Source: Paludibacter sp. (GTDB lineage: Bacteria > Bacteroidota > Bacteroidia > Bacteroidales > Paludibacteraceae). Taken from it: 64,000 nucleotides of DNA. The DNA lies in contig NZ_WASO01000011.1 in NCBI RefSeq assembly GCF_009712605.1, forward strand, positions 1 through 64,000, in the 5' to 3' direction. The position numbers were made by a program, and so were the translations under genes. A model generated the notes under the pieces. The model saw nothing but the letters and a program-made list of their open reading frames with translations, searched no databases and was not told where the DNA came from. Of this stretch, positions 51,401 through 60,698 are shown piece by piece. Each line of letters begins with the position of its first letter. Position 1 is the stretch's first letter.

Positions 51401-54154
51401 TTATTCCCATTTAACATTCTCGCCGTAGTTGCTCCGCTTTTCATACTTCAAATCCTGCAGCAGCGACGATTTAACGGCAATCTTGAACGAATAAGAGGTG
51501 TAGTAACCCACCGGTACTATTTGTGCGCTCATCGACCAGCAGTGAAGGTCGCGGGTGATGCTCAAGTTTACCTGCGTGAGTTTTTTATCGGAGAAGCTAT
51601 AGGTAGCCGACCAGTTGCAGTTCCATTTCGGGGTTGGCGATAACATGCCATTAAAACTAAGGCTATGCGTCAATCCCATATTGTAGTCCATCTTCTGATA
51701 GTTAAAAGTCGATTGCCCATACTGCACACCATAGTTGGCAGAGATACTCCATTTGAAAGTGGGCTTTACATATCCGTCGGCATCTAAATCTCGCTTTTCA
51801 TTCTTTTTCTGCTCCGCAATAGAGTCTTGCTTATGCTTCATCACCAGTTCTGGGTTCAGTAAATCAGCCCCGGTCAAAGGTTTCAGTTTGTCCTCTTTCT
51901 CTTTGTCTTTTGCCTTTTCTTTAGCGTTCTTTTTCTTAAAAGTATCGTTATTAAGCGTGAAGCTCTGAGAGAAACTGGTTCCCATAAATCGGGGCAATTT
52001 CCCATGATTCCAACGTAAGCGATCCACATGCACAGGTTGTCCACTCGAATTCAGACCGTACATATACGGATCGAATGTTCCTCCGACATTCAACGTAAAA
52101 TTGTTGGAAAACGGCATCTTAATACGAAGGTTAGCATTGATCAACGACCATCGAAGCGAGTCTGCCACCAGATTGTACGATCCACTGATAGAAAGATTAT
52201 CAATAAGGCTTACCACTTTATAAACAGGCAGATCTGTAGTATCCGATTTCTGTTTTACCTTCATTTCAATGTTGTTGGTAAACGAATACCCGATAGCACC
52301 CGATTTTCCGGCACCTGCATAACCATAAATTTCGGATTCGAATGGCGAATATTTTACCGTTTCCTGATAAGCAGCATGAGAAGCTGTAGCTGCAACATAT
52401 TTGCTGTAAGTGGAGTATGAACCCCAGATAGGATCACTAAAATCAGGATTGTAACTGAAACTGAACGAAGGAACAAAGACGTGACGGATACGATCAATCT
52501 TATCACCAAAAATTTTGCGGCTCGGCACATAAAATCCATACAATGTCGTTTGAGCAGAGATGCTTCCGCTAAAGTTGTATGAGCGGAAAAAGCCCGTTGT
52601 GGTATCCCTCGCCACAGTATTGTGTGCATCATCCCATCGCTGGTTGATTTTCCTCATATACCATCGTTCGGTATAATTAAATGAAGGGGTGATGGTTATG
52701 TAGTTGAACAGGCTAAAAGATGCATTCGTAGAAATGTTGTGCTTGGCTCCGTTTCGCCAGTCGCGTGATAACGATGATTTTAGCAACTTATATTCCTTGG
52801 TCTGAATGCTATTGGAAAAGTCGCCCGTATAGTTAAGCACCAGTTTTTCATACCAGCGTTCTTTGCCCACTGCTACTTTTCGTTTAAATGGATATAACGT
52901 CCCTGAAGCTACGCTCAGCGTTGGCAGGGTCATGTTGATGGTGGTATCGGACGTTACCTGAGTTACGTTGGCATTGGCCGTAATTGTCCATGAGTTTTCC
53001 GGAAAACTCTTGGTAAAGTTGATGCTCGACGTCTTGGTATTTTGCGACATCACCGATACATTGTACACATTATCAATGTTGTTGCGGTTGAAGCTGGTCG
53101 TAGAGAAGTTCACACTTCCCGACAGCCTGGAATAGGGATTCGACTTACTATCCTGGCTATGTGACCATTGGAGGCTCATACTGCTTGACGAACTATAATC
53201 GGGCATCCCCTTTTCGCTGAACACATCGTTGCGGTAACTGAAATTGAAATTACCGCGATATTTATACCTCTTCACGTACGAGCTTGCCCCATTGAGCGCC
53301 CAGGTTCCTTTGGTGTATATTTCGCCGGTAAGAGCAAGATCCACATAATCGCTAATGGCAAAGTAGTACCCTCCGTTATGCAGGTTGAACCCACGGGTGA
53401 AATCATCGCCATACGACGGCATAATCACACCGGAAGAATATTTATCGTTGAACGGGAAATAACCGAAAGGCAGTGCAATAGGCAAAGGAACGTCTTCCAA
53501 CACAAGATAGGCCGGACCCGCCACGATAAAGCTCTTGGGCTTTACTTTCGCCTTAGTCATCTTGAGATAGAAGTGAGGATGTTCATGATCTTCGCAGGTA
53601 GTGTACTTACCATCGATCATGTTAATCATTTTATCGGGCGTGATTTTTGAAGTCTCACCCACCACAAAACCTTCACCCTGTTGTGTCACCGTATGGTGAA
53701 TCAATCCCCGCTTAGAGTTGAAGTTGTACTTCAAATCGTTGGTTGTAAACTCATTCGATTCGTCTTTGAATATTGGTTTCCCCACCAGGGCTCCGGTAGA
53801 ATCCTTCTTTGACGAAGCATATACCAGACTGCTATCCATATTCATTCGAATATAAGCGGCATCTGCCAACGACATCCTTTGGTACTTTAAATCGCCTTTG
53901 CCGTACATGTAACCGGTTCCGTTTCCATAAAAAACGATAGAGTCTTCGGCCTGATAGTTGATGATATCATCTATTTGCTGTTTCTTCTTTTTCGGTTTCA
54001 TCGATACCGAATCGACGGGAAGTACACGGCGGAGTGTATCGCCTGAAAGCTTTTTATTGTCCTGCGGAGGGGCAATTATTGCTGAAGCTGAAGCAAACAG
54101 CAGCAGAAAAAAGCCAAGTAATACACTTATTATTAATACTTTATTTCGAAGCAT
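51401..54154 (-). CDS. lptD: LPS assembly outer-membrane protein LptD
   Basis: 917 residues from ATG 54154, the first start that leads straight into a signal peptide (MLRNKVLIISVLLGFFLLLF). The longer TTG frame at 54187 adds a charged prefix. An OstA/LptA-like N-terminal part (about 60-200, with SIVFYGNGTGYMYGKGDLKY) is followed by a large beta-barrel (about 230-917) with many alternating aromatic strands. LptD inserts LPS into the outer leaflet together with LptE. It is the Bacteroidota-type, low-similarity form; disulphide cysteines of E. coli LptD are not apparent. Supports an LPS-bearing envelope. Confidence 0.85.
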   Translation of the reverse strand: MLRNKVLIISVLLGFFLLLFASASAIIAPPQDNKKLSGDTLRRVLPVDSVSMKPKKKKQQIDDIINYQAEDSIVFYGNGTGYMYGKGDLKYQRMSLADAAYIRMNMDSSLVYASSKKDSTGALVGKPIFKDESNEFTTNDLKYNFNSKRGLIHHTVTQQGEGFVVGETSKITPDKMINMIDGKYTTCEDHEHPHFYLKMTKAKVKPKSFIVAGPAYLVLEDVPLPIALPFGYFPFNDKYSSGVIMPSYGDDFTRGFNLHNGGYYFAISDYVDLALTGEIYTKGTWALNGASSYVKRYKYRGNFNFSYRNDVFSEKGMPDYSSSSSMSLQWSHSQDSKSNPYSRLSGSVNFSTTSFNRNNIDNVYNVSVMSQNTKTSSINFTKSFPENSWTITANANVTQVTSDTTINMTLPTLSVASGTLYPFKRKVAVGKERWYEKLVLNYTGDFSNSIQTKEYKLLKSSLSRDWRNGAKHNISTNASFSLFNYITITPSFNYTERWYMRKINQRWDDAHNTVARDTTTGFFRSYNFSGSISAQTTLYGFYVPSRKIFGDKIDRIRHVFVPSFSFSYNPDFSDPIWGSYSTYSKYVAATASHAAYQETVKYSPFESEIYGYAGAGKSGAIGYSFTNNIEMKVKQKSDTTDLPVYKVVSLIDNLSISGSYNLVADSLRWSLINANLRIKMPFSNNFTLNVGGTFDPYMYGLNSSGQPVHVDRLRWNHGKLPRFMGTSFSQSFTLNNDTFKKKNAKEKAKDKEKEDKLKPLTGADLLNPELVMKHKQDSIAEQKKNEKRDLDADGYVKPTFKWSISANYGVQYGQSTFNYQKMDYNMGLTHSLSFNGMLSPTPKWNCNWSATYSFSDKKLTQVNLSITRDLHCWSMSAQIVPVGYYTSYSFKIAVKSSLLQDLKYEKRSNYGENVKWE

Positions 54155-54299
54155 GCGACGATTTTGACGGCAAAAATTATCTTGCAAAGATACTATTTTT
54201 TAGCGGTGGGATAAAGTGCTATCATGCAGCAGTTCACAGAAGCCCTCATATTTGGATAATTTACCATTTATGAGCACTTTGAAACGAAATATACGCCGG

Positions 54300-55223
54300 T
54301 TAGATTTCAGACAGCCCGGCTTGAATAAACCGAAGCTGCGACTCAAGCATGGCTACTTTCTTCATGGCGTAACCGGCTTCCATAGCTGCTTTTACGGGAC
54401 GTGAATAAATATATTCAATCTCCATCGGACGCTTATAATCAAAGTCGAGTTTCATGCTTGGCGCATAAGGGGTCATGCTGTCGGTGAGCTCCATCATCTT
54501 ATCGGCAAAACTCTCTTTAACTTCTACGCCACAAGCCCGGGCTCCGTTTATCACTTCAAGCATCAGGTCGTACGAAAGCTGACGGGTGGAGGCCTCGCTC
54601 ATCAAACGGTCGGTAGTTGTGTTCAACACAACAGTCATCCCGTTGTAAGGAATGTTCCAGACCAGTTTCTGCCAACGAGCCTGCATCAGGTCTGATGCCA
54701 CTTCGGTTGGAACTCCGGCTTCGGTGAAATCGTTCTTAATTTGTTCCACTACAGGATCAATATCTCCCTGAAATACTCCCAGATTCAACTTCCCGTAATC
54801 AAGATGGGCAATGTGTCCGTCGCCAATTTTGTTCGAGCAGATAAATGCCATTCCTCCGACAATAGGTCGAAGCGGGAAAACGGAGGCAACATCCTGCTCA
54901 ACACCCAAACCATTTTGGATCAATACAATAACGGTTCCGGAATGAAGAATCGGCGACAAAAGTGATTTCAGAAGATAGTTGTTGGTGGTTTTAAGACATA
55001 CAAGTACCACATCCGCCTTTGGCATATCGGCTGTGGATTGGTAGGCATTGATACCGGTAAGGTGAAAATCCCCATTTACCGAATCTACCTTTAATCCATT
55101 GTCCAACACATATTCATAATCGCTGTGAAACAAAAAATGGACATCCTTACCTGAATGCGCCAGTTTGCCACCATAAAAACCACCCAGTGCACCACTACCA
55201 ATTACTGCATATTTCAATGACAT
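54300..55223 (-). CDS. panE: 2-dehydropantoate 2-reductase-like
   Basis: 307 residues. The NADP-binding Rossmann motif GSGALGGFYGGKLA is at 9-22, and the C-terminal helical domain carries the catalytic-type Lys in WQKLVWNIPYNGM. PanE reduces ketopantoate to pantoate in pantothenate synthesis. ApbA/PanE family proteins also act on other substrates, and panB, panC and panD are not nearby, so the pathway role is inferred. It lies 40 bp from the DJ-1 gene on the same strand, a possible operon. Confidence 0.85.
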   Translation of the reverse strand: MSLKYAVIGSGALGGFYGGKLAHSGKDVHFLFHSDYEYVLDNGLKVDSVNGDFHLTGINAYQSTADMPKADVVLVCLKTTNNYLLKSLLSPILHSGTVIVLIQNGLGVEQDVASVFPLRPIVGGMAFICSNKIGDGHIAHLDYGKLNLGVFQGDIDPVVEQIKNDFTEAGVPTEVASDLMQARWQKLVWNIPYNGMTVVLNTTTDRLMSEASTRQLSYDLMLEVINGARACGVEVKESFADKMMELTDSMTPYAPSMKLDFDYKRPMEIEYIYSRPVKAAMEAGYAMKKVAMLESQLRFIQAGLSEI

Positions 55224-55263
55224 TCGACTCTGTTTTTTGAAAGAATTAAGAAATAAATAGTTG

Positions 55264-55884
55264 CTATTGCAGAGACGCCATCAAGGCATAAAAATAGTTT
55301 GGCTCTTTGAGCTTATGCAATGAATACCAGGCCTCTAAAGTCTTCGGCTTAAACACATCGAGACGTTTGAGAATATGCTGTGCAAACTCAAGCGGAGCTG
55401 TGCCGGGAGCTGTAATCACGTTATCGTCGGTCACGGCCGGTTCGTTGAGATATAGTTCAGCTCCTTTGTAATCAGGGCATATCTGTTGAAGGAAATTCAG
55501 GTCGTTGCTGGTATGTTTCCGCGTATCAAGAATCCCGGCCTTTGCCAATGCAAAAGTCGCCCCACAAATAGCTCCGACAATCATCCCTTTGGGCAAAAAT
55601 TCGGTTACTACAGAGAGTATCGGCAGGTGAATATCTTCCAGCCATGTTTCGCCGCCGGGAAGAATCAACAGATCGTTGCCTGTAAATTTGGTTTCATCCA
55701 CTGTCTGATCGGGCAAAATGGTAATTCCTCCCATTGTTTTTACCGCGTCTTTTGTGTTGGCAATTGTGATAACACGCACAGGATTTCCCGGTTGTTTGAA
55801 GCATCTTCCGGTATTCAGTTCGGCGGTAATATATCCGGTTTCCCAATCGGCAAGAGTATCAAATATGTAAAGATAAGCGTTCAT
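55264..55884 (-). CDS. DJ-1/PfpI family protein
   Basis: 206 residues from ATG 55884. A longer ATG frame (55938) exists, but a -7 box overlaps its first codons, so the internal ATG is preferred. The glutamine-amidotransferase-like fold has the conserved Cys nucleophile in GAICGATFALA and Glu in TVDETK and EFLPKG contexts. Family members act in glyoxal/protein deglycation, stress protection or as chaperones. The physiological role is unknown. First gene of a possible operon with the panE-like gene. Confidence 0.85.
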   Translation of the reverse strand: MNAYLYIFDTLADWETGYITAELNTGRCFKQPGNPVRVITIANTKDAVKTMGGITILPDQTVDETKFTGNDLLILPGGETWLEDIHLPILSVVTEFLPKGMIVGAICGATFALAKAGILDTRKHTSNDLNFLQQICPDYKGAELYLNEPAVTDDNVITAPGTAPLEFAQHILKRLDVFKPKTLEAWYSLHKLKEPNYFYALMASLQ

Positions 55885-55911
55885 CGTATCTGTATAAAGT
55901 TTAGGAGAGGA

Positions 55912-55919
55912 CAAAGGTA
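55912..55919 (-). promoter_or_regulatory. -7 box upstream of the DJ-1 gene
   Basis: The minus strand reads TACCTTTG. Its position 28 bp before ATG 55884 and inside the longer frame supports that ATG as the true start. Confidence 0.6.
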
Positions 55920-56092
55920 GCTGTTTTTCACGATTCATCTCATGGAGAAAGGCTTTACAATTTTTTTTGATAAAATTTTAGGGTATTTTTCACGTGAAGG
56001 GTCTTAGAATCGAAAAGCAAAAGATAAAGGCTGGCACAAATGCAGCCTGACACAAATAAAACTATCGTACAATCACTTTAATTTCAACCATT

Positions 56093-57343
56093 ATGAAAAC
56101 AACTATCGTAAAATGGTTTAGCTGCATGCTTACAGTGATGCTGTTGGCTCATTTTTCTCCGCTGGCAGCCCAATCAGGAGAAAATTATTACACCGTTAGC
56201 GGCGTGGTAAAAGATGCACAAACCAAAAAGAATCTGGGCTATGTTAATGTATCCGTTCCGGGCACTAATATCGGTACCATTACCAATGCCGATGGAGAAT
56301 TCACCCTGAAAATCAAAGCATCGCTCAACGCGAAAGAGATAGAGTTTTCTCACCTTGCCTATAAAAACAAACGGATCGCTGTTGAAGGCAACAGTTCGGA
56401 AACAGTTGTCAGCATGACTCCAAATCCACGAATGCTGAGGGAGGTGACCATTCGGCCGGAAATGCCAAGAGAACTTGTAGAACAGGCTATTAACAAGATT
56501 CCTTCCAATTACAGCAAAAGTGCCGATCTCTTTACCGGATTCTATCGCGAAACAGCTCAAAAAGGGAAACGATACATCCAGATTTCGGAAGCTGTTGTCA
56601 ATCTTTACAAAGACGCATACGATCATTCGATGTTCAAAGACCGTGTAAAAATCTTCAAAGGAAGACAATTGTTGAGCCAGAAAAGTTCGGATACGCTTGC
56701 TGTCAAATTAATGGGAGGCCCTACTCTGGCCGTAATGCTTGACATTGTAAAAAATCCTGATGTATTGTTGGATAAAGAAATATTGCCATGCTACAACTAC
56801 GCCATGGAAGACCCTGTAAGCATTGACAATCGCCTGCAATATGTTATCAGCTTCAAACCGGGTGTTATTTTGCCGATTCCTCTCTACAACGGAAAATACT
56901 ACATCGATCAGGAAACGTTGGCATTCACGAGAGTGGAATTCAGCCTCGACATGCAGGATCTCGACAAAGCCATTAACATGATGTTGGTTAAGAAACCGGT
57001 TGGGTTACGATTCCGTCCGTCTGAGTTCTCATTTGTAATTACTTACAAGGAACAAAACGGAACATATTACCTCAACTACGTACGCAGCGAAGCCAAATTC
57101 AAATGCGACTGGAAACGCCGTCTGTTCTCCAGTAAGTATGATCTGGTTTCGGAAATGGTAGCTACCGACAGGACTATGCAACCAACGGAAGCAATTCCTT
57201 ACAAGGAAGCTTTTAAGTCCGATCAGGCATTCACCGATAAAGTTCCGTCTTTCTACGACGAAGCATACTGGGAAAACTATAATATCATTGCTCCGACTGA
57301 ATCGCTGGACGCCGCTGTAAACAAGCTGAGAAAACAGAAATAA
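56093..57343 (+). CDS. Exported carboxypeptidase-regulatory-like protein (paralogue of 58979 gene)
   Basis: 416 residues. A signal peptide covers 1-26 (VMLLAHFSPLAAQ). A CarboxypepD_reg-like beta-sandwich covers ~34-110 (VSGVVKDAQTKKNLGYVNVS, NIGTITNADGEFTLKI). A C-terminal domain of about 290 residues begins LVEQAINKIPSNYSKSADLFTGFYRETA. The same C-terminal domain recurs in the gene at 58979. No STN domain and no membrane helix are present, so it is probably periplasmic. It precedes the sigma/FecR pair, separated by a terminator. Confidence 0.85.
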   Translation: MKTTIVKWFSCMLTVMLLAHFSPLAAQSGENYYTVSGVVKDAQTKKNLGYVNVSVPGTNIGTITNADGEFTLKIKASLNAKEIEFSHLAYKNKRIAVEGNSSETVVSMTPNPRMLREVTIRPEMPRELVEQAINKIPSNYSKSADLFTGFYRETAQKGKRYIQISEAVVNLYKDAYDHSMFKDRVKIFKGRQLLSQKSSDTLAVKLMGGPTLAVMLDIVKNPDVLLDKEILPCYNYAMEDPVSIDNRLQYVISFKPGVILPIPLYNGKYYIDQETLAFTRVEFSLDMQDLDKAINMMLVKKPVGLRFRPSEFSFVITYKEQNGTYYLNYVRSEAKFKCDWKRRLFSSKYDLVSEMVATDRTMQPTEAIPYKEAFKSDQAFTDKVPSFYDEAYWENYNIIAPTESLDAAVNKLRKQK

Positions 57344-57354
57344 ACAAGTCTTCG

Positions 57355-57418
57355 GTAATCAGTACCCGGTATGCAGCCAAAAACCTGCAAACTGCGTACT
57401 GATTACTGTATATTTTTT
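57355..57418 (+). terminator. Terminator before the sigma-factor gene
   Basis: Arms GTAATCAGTAC (57355-57365) and GTACTGATTAC (57396-57406), a perfect 11 bp, then TGTATATTTTTTC. It separates the first carboxypeptidase-like gene from the sigma operon. Confidence 0.75.
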
Positions 57419-57452
57419 CAACTTTCTGTGTGCCAATAGTTAAATTATCACG

Positions 57453-57460
57453 TATCTTTG
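57453..57460 (+). promoter_or_regulatory. -7 box of the sigma operon
   Basis: TATCTTTG matches TAnnTTTG, 52 bp before ATG 57512. No clear -33 TTG is visible. Confidence 0.6.
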
Positions 57461-57511
57461 AATGATCTTTCGTTCAATCGTTGAGATACAACCTTAACCC
57501 AAACTGATGCT

Positions 57512-58072
57512 ATGCTGGACGAACTACTGCTACTTTCGAAGATACGGAACAACGATCTGAAAGCCTTTGAAAAGCTCTTCCGCAGCTACTATGATCCATT
57601 GTGCCGGTATGCCAATTCGTACCTCAACAATATGCCTGTTGCAGAAGAAATTGTACAAGACCTGTTTTTCCTGTTATGGAAAGAGCGTGAAGAGTTACAA
57701 ATCCGGCTGTCATTAAAATCGTATCTCTATCAGGCTACCCGAAACCGGGCTTTCCATTATCTGAAACATGCGCAAATTGAAGAGAACTATCGCGAGAAAG
57801 CAATGGGAGGATTTATTGAACACGGCAATCCTACTCCTGTTGATGAACTGGAGTACAAAGAACTTGAAGCACAGTTTTCGCTTTCGTTGAAACGTATGCC
57901 CGAAAGGCAACGCAAAATCTTTTGCATGAGTCGTTTCGACGGCAAAAAATATAGCGAAATTGCTCAGGAATTGTCCGTATCGGTAAAAACAGTTGAGGCC
58001 GAAATGACAAAGGCTCTGGCTCTCCTCCGAAAAGATTTAAAGCATTTCTCCAATACTCAAACGTCCGCATAA
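57512..58072 (+). CDS. ECF-type RNA polymerase sigma-70 factor
   Basis: 186 residues, sigma regions 2 and 4 only. Region 2 has FEKLFRSYYDPLCRYANSYL and VAEEIVQDLFFLLWK. Region 4 (about 125-180) is RMPERQRKIFCMSRFDGKKYSEIAQELSVSVKTVEAEMTKAL. It belongs to the large Bacteroidota sigma-70/FecR class, normally wired to a TonB-dependent transducer. Its FecR partner starts 11 bp downstream, so they are co-transcribed. Confidence 0.95.
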   Translation: MLDELLLLSKIRNNDLKAFEKLFRSYYDPLCRYANSYLNNMPVAEEIVQDLFFLLWKEREELQIRLSLKSYLYQATRNRAFHYLKHAQIEENYREKAMGGFIEHGNPTPVDELEYKELEAQFSLSLKRMPERQRKIFCMSRFDGKKYSEIAQELSVSVKTVEAEMTKALALLRKDLKHFSNTQTSA

Positions 58073-58083
58073 TACCTACTACA

Positions 58084-58941
58084 ATGACCGATAATTATAA
58101 CAACAATATACAGCAGATTGACATCGACAAAGCATGGAATAACCTGCATGCAAGGCTGCAAGAGGACAATCTCATCCCAATTGCCGAGAAAGAGCGCAGC
58201 ATTTTTGCTATGCCGGTCTTCCGTTGGGCAGTAGCCGCCATGCTTGCTCTTTGCCTCACCACGGTGGTTATCCGCTATTTTGTCCCCGATCGGCATAAAA
58301 CTCCATTGCTTTCGATGCGCAACAATGACGCTGACAATACTCTTGTAAAGACACTGGAGGATGGATCGACGGTTTATCTGGCAGGTAGTAGCTCTCTATT
58401 CTATCCATCGCGCTTTGCTAAAGACTCCCGCGAAGTGGTTATGCAGGGAAATGCCCTGTTCGACATTGCCAAAAATCCCGAGAAGCCCTTCCGCATTGAA
58501 ACAAAAAAGATTATCGTTGAGGTATTAGGTACTGCTTTTAATGTAAAAAGCGATGCCAAAGGGAGTTTTGAACTGGCTGTGCTCAGAGGTAAGGTAAAAG
58601 TAACCCAAAAATCGAACGGCGAGTTTGCTTATGTTGTAGCAGGCGAACAGGCAACAATTGTTGATAATCACTGGCAAAAAACCAAATATACAGACAACAA
58701 TCTGTTGGAAAGCTTCACCAAACACATGAAATTCAAAGATGAACCTCTTGAAAAAATCGTTCAGGTCATCAACCGGTATTCACAACGTAAAGTTGCTCTG
58801 CAGGGCGAAGCTATTAAAACCCATAAGCTGAATGTGCAGTTTTACAACAACGATGTTGAAGGAATGACGAAGGTAATCAGCCTGGCTCTTCACCTCAAAA
58901 GAGAAGTAACTCAGGATTCGATTTTCATTTCACAGCCGTAA
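58084..58941 (+). CDS. FecR-family anti-sigma factor
   Basis: 285 residues: a cytoplasmic N-terminal part (1-45), a membrane helix at about 47-66 (RWAVAAMLALCLTTVVIRYF), a periplasmic FecR domain (~90-190, with VKTLEDGSTVYLAGSSSL, GNALFDIAKNPEKPF and VLGTAFNVKSD) and a DUF4974-type C-terminal domain (~215-285, EPLEKIVQVINRYSQRKV). It holds the sigma factor inactive until an STN-domain partner signals; here the partner is the next gene, 37 bp on. Confidence 0.93.
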   Translation: MTDNYNNNIQQIDIDKAWNNLHARLQEDNLIPIAEKERSIFAMPVFRWAVAAMLALCLTTVVIRYFVPDRHKTPLLSMRNNDADNTLVKTLEDGSTVYLAGSSSLFYPSRFAKDSREVVMQGNALFDIAKNPEKPFRIETKKIIVEVLGTAFNVKSDAKGSFELAVLRGKVKVTQKSNGEFAYVVAGEQATIVDNHWQKTKYTDNNLLESFTKHMKFKDEPLEKIVQVINRYSQRKVALQGEAIKTHKLNVQFYNNDVEGMTKVISLALHLKREVTQDSIFISQP

Positions 58942-58978
58942 CGCATTCTGTTATTAAAGCCTTAAATCTCTGTTATGT

Positions 58979-60523
58979 ATGACTAAACGCTTTTTGTTTC
59001 TTCATATTTTGTTCTTTACACTCACGCTGTCGGCAGTTCATTCTCAGGAACCGCTACAGCGTTTGTTGTCTATACCAAAACAAAAAAGTTCCGTTTACGA
59101 GTTGCTAAACAAAATAGGAGAGCTTTCGGGTTACAGTTTTATCTATGACAGCAAAGTGACTGACAACGAGCGGAAAGTAAAGCTACCAGCCGGCACTTAC
59201 ACCCTTCGCGACGCCATCCTCCGGGTTCTGGGAAACAGCAACTATACACTTTCCGTTGTCGACCGTTACATCCTTATCGACAAAAAGCAAGCAACTCCTG
59301 TCGTCCGTGCAATTGTTCCTGATTATCCAAAGCCCGATTCGGTTACTTCAATCAACGTTAATGGCGCCGTTTACGATAAACTAAACAACGACCCCATTTC
59401 CGATTGTACTATCGGGATAGATGGCACCAGTATTGGTACGATTGCAAATGCCGACGGACGTTTTGCCTTGAAAATTCCGATAAAATACAAGGATGCCATG
59501 CTGCATGTATCTCACCTCGGATACGAAGCAAAACAGATTCCTATCGCTCTTTTTGGGGGCAATTCGCGCACCATCTACATGAACCAACGCATTGTTCCTC
59601 TGCAGGAAGTTATCGTCCGAATGGTCAACCCAAAGAAAATAGTACAGGAGGTGGTTGATTTCCGCTCCAGAAACTATCCTCAGGAACCATCGTACCTGAC
59701 TTCATTTTATCGCGAAGGAATTGAAAAAAGAAAAGACCTGCTATACCTTTCCGAGGCCGTTTTCAAGGTTTTCAAACCCTCATACGAATCGCTTTCCGAA
59801 GGACAGATAAAGCTTTTGAAAATGCGGAAAATAACCAATGAGGCAAACAAAGACACGCTTGTGCTTAAAATGAAAGCCGGTCCCGAAGCTTCGTTGCTGA
59901 TTGATTTGATGAAAAATCTTCCCGATTTTATGGATATTAGCGACAACACACCATTCAATTACAATAAAATCGACATGGTGGAATATGATTCGCATCTGGC
60001 TCATGTGGTAGCTTTTGAACCCAAATCGGATATAAGTGACCCTATGTATCGCGGCAGGCTTTATATCGATGCCAATAATTCAGCCCTGCTGCGTGCTGAA
60101 TTTGAAGTTGATCCGCGGCATATCGATCAGGCTGCATCCCTTTTTATCGTAAAACGTAGTCGTGATGTACAGATCAAACCGCAGCAAATCTACTACAGCG
60201 TGGCCTACAAGCAATGGAATGGCAAATATTACGTCAGCCACCTGAGAGGCGATCTCTTTTTCAAAATGAAGCAAAAACGGCAACTATTCTATAGCCCGAT
60301 GCACATCTTTTTCGAATCAGCTACCTGTAAAATTGATACGGTGGATGTAAAACCTTTCCCAAAAATAGAACGGGTACCTCTGAATAAGATATTTGCCGAT
60401 ACACAATATGTTTACGACACCTCCTTCTGGGGAGATTTCAATATCATACTTCCACAAGAAAAGCTGAATGAAGCCATTGAGAAGATTTCGGCCAAGGTGG
60501 AAGCTTCTGCTGATGGGAACTGA
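58979..60523 (+). CDS. Exported STN + carboxypeptidase-regulatory-like protein, putative non-TonB signal partner
   Basis: 514 residues. A signal peptide (1-22) precedes an STN-like domain (~44-95, SSVYELLNKIGELSGYSFIY and LRVLGNSNYTLSVVDRYILI), a CarboxypepD_reg-like domain (~126-205), and a C-terminal domain paralogous to that of the 56093 gene (~215-500; LTSFYREG, LYLSEAVFKVFKP). STN domains usually sit on TonB-dependent transducers, but no plug or barrel is present here. Directly downstream of fecR (37 bp). It may report a periplasmic condition to FecR. Confidence 0.85.
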   Translation: MTKRFLFLHILFFTLTLSAVHSQEPLQRLLSIPKQKSSVYELLNKIGELSGYSFIYDSKVTDNERKVKLPAGTYTLRDAILRVLGNSNYTLSVVDRYILIDKKQATPVVRAIVPDYPKPDSVTSINVNGAVYDKLNNDPISDCTIGIDGTSIGTIANADGRFALKIPIKYKDAMLHVSHLGYEAKQIPIALFGGNSRTIYMNQRIVPLQEVIVRMVNPKKIVQEVVDFRSRNYPQEPSYLTSFYREGIEKRKDLLYLSEAVFKVFKPSYESLSEGQIKLLKMRKITNEANKDTLVLKMKAGPEASLLIDLMKNLPDFMDISDNTPFNYNKIDMVEYDSHLAHVVAFEPKSDISDPMYRGRLYIDANNSALLRAEFEVDPRHIDQAASLFIVKRSRDVQIKPQQIYYSVAYKQWNGKYYVSHLRGDLFFKMKQKRQLFYSPMHIFFESATCKIDTVDVKPFPKIERVPLNKIFADTQYVYDTSFWGDFNIILPQEKLNEAIEKISAKVEASADGN

Positions 60524-60587
60524 CCAAAGACCGGGCAAATAAAGATTGTATGTAGAGTGCAGCGCATTGAGGCGCAAAACCAATGGG

Positions 60588-60622
60588 AGCAACCTATCCT
60601 TCGGGATGGTTGCTTCTTCTTT
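60588..60622 (+). terminator. Terminator of the sigma operon
   Basis: Arms AGCAACCTATCC and GGGATGGTTGCT (partly paired) followed by TCTTCTTTTG. Confidence 0.75.
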
Positions 60623-60640
60623 TGTCAGGCATTACCAAAA

Positions 60641-60680
60641 AATGAACCCCATAATCTGTTTCCGGATCATGGGGTTCATT
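60641..60680 (-). terminator. Terminator of the oadA-like gene
   Basis: Arms AATGAACCCCAT and ATGGGGTTCATT. Followed by T-rich sequence in the minus direction, 18 bp past the oadA-like stop. Confidence 0.75.
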
Positions 60681-60698
60681 ATGAATTATCGATTGTTG

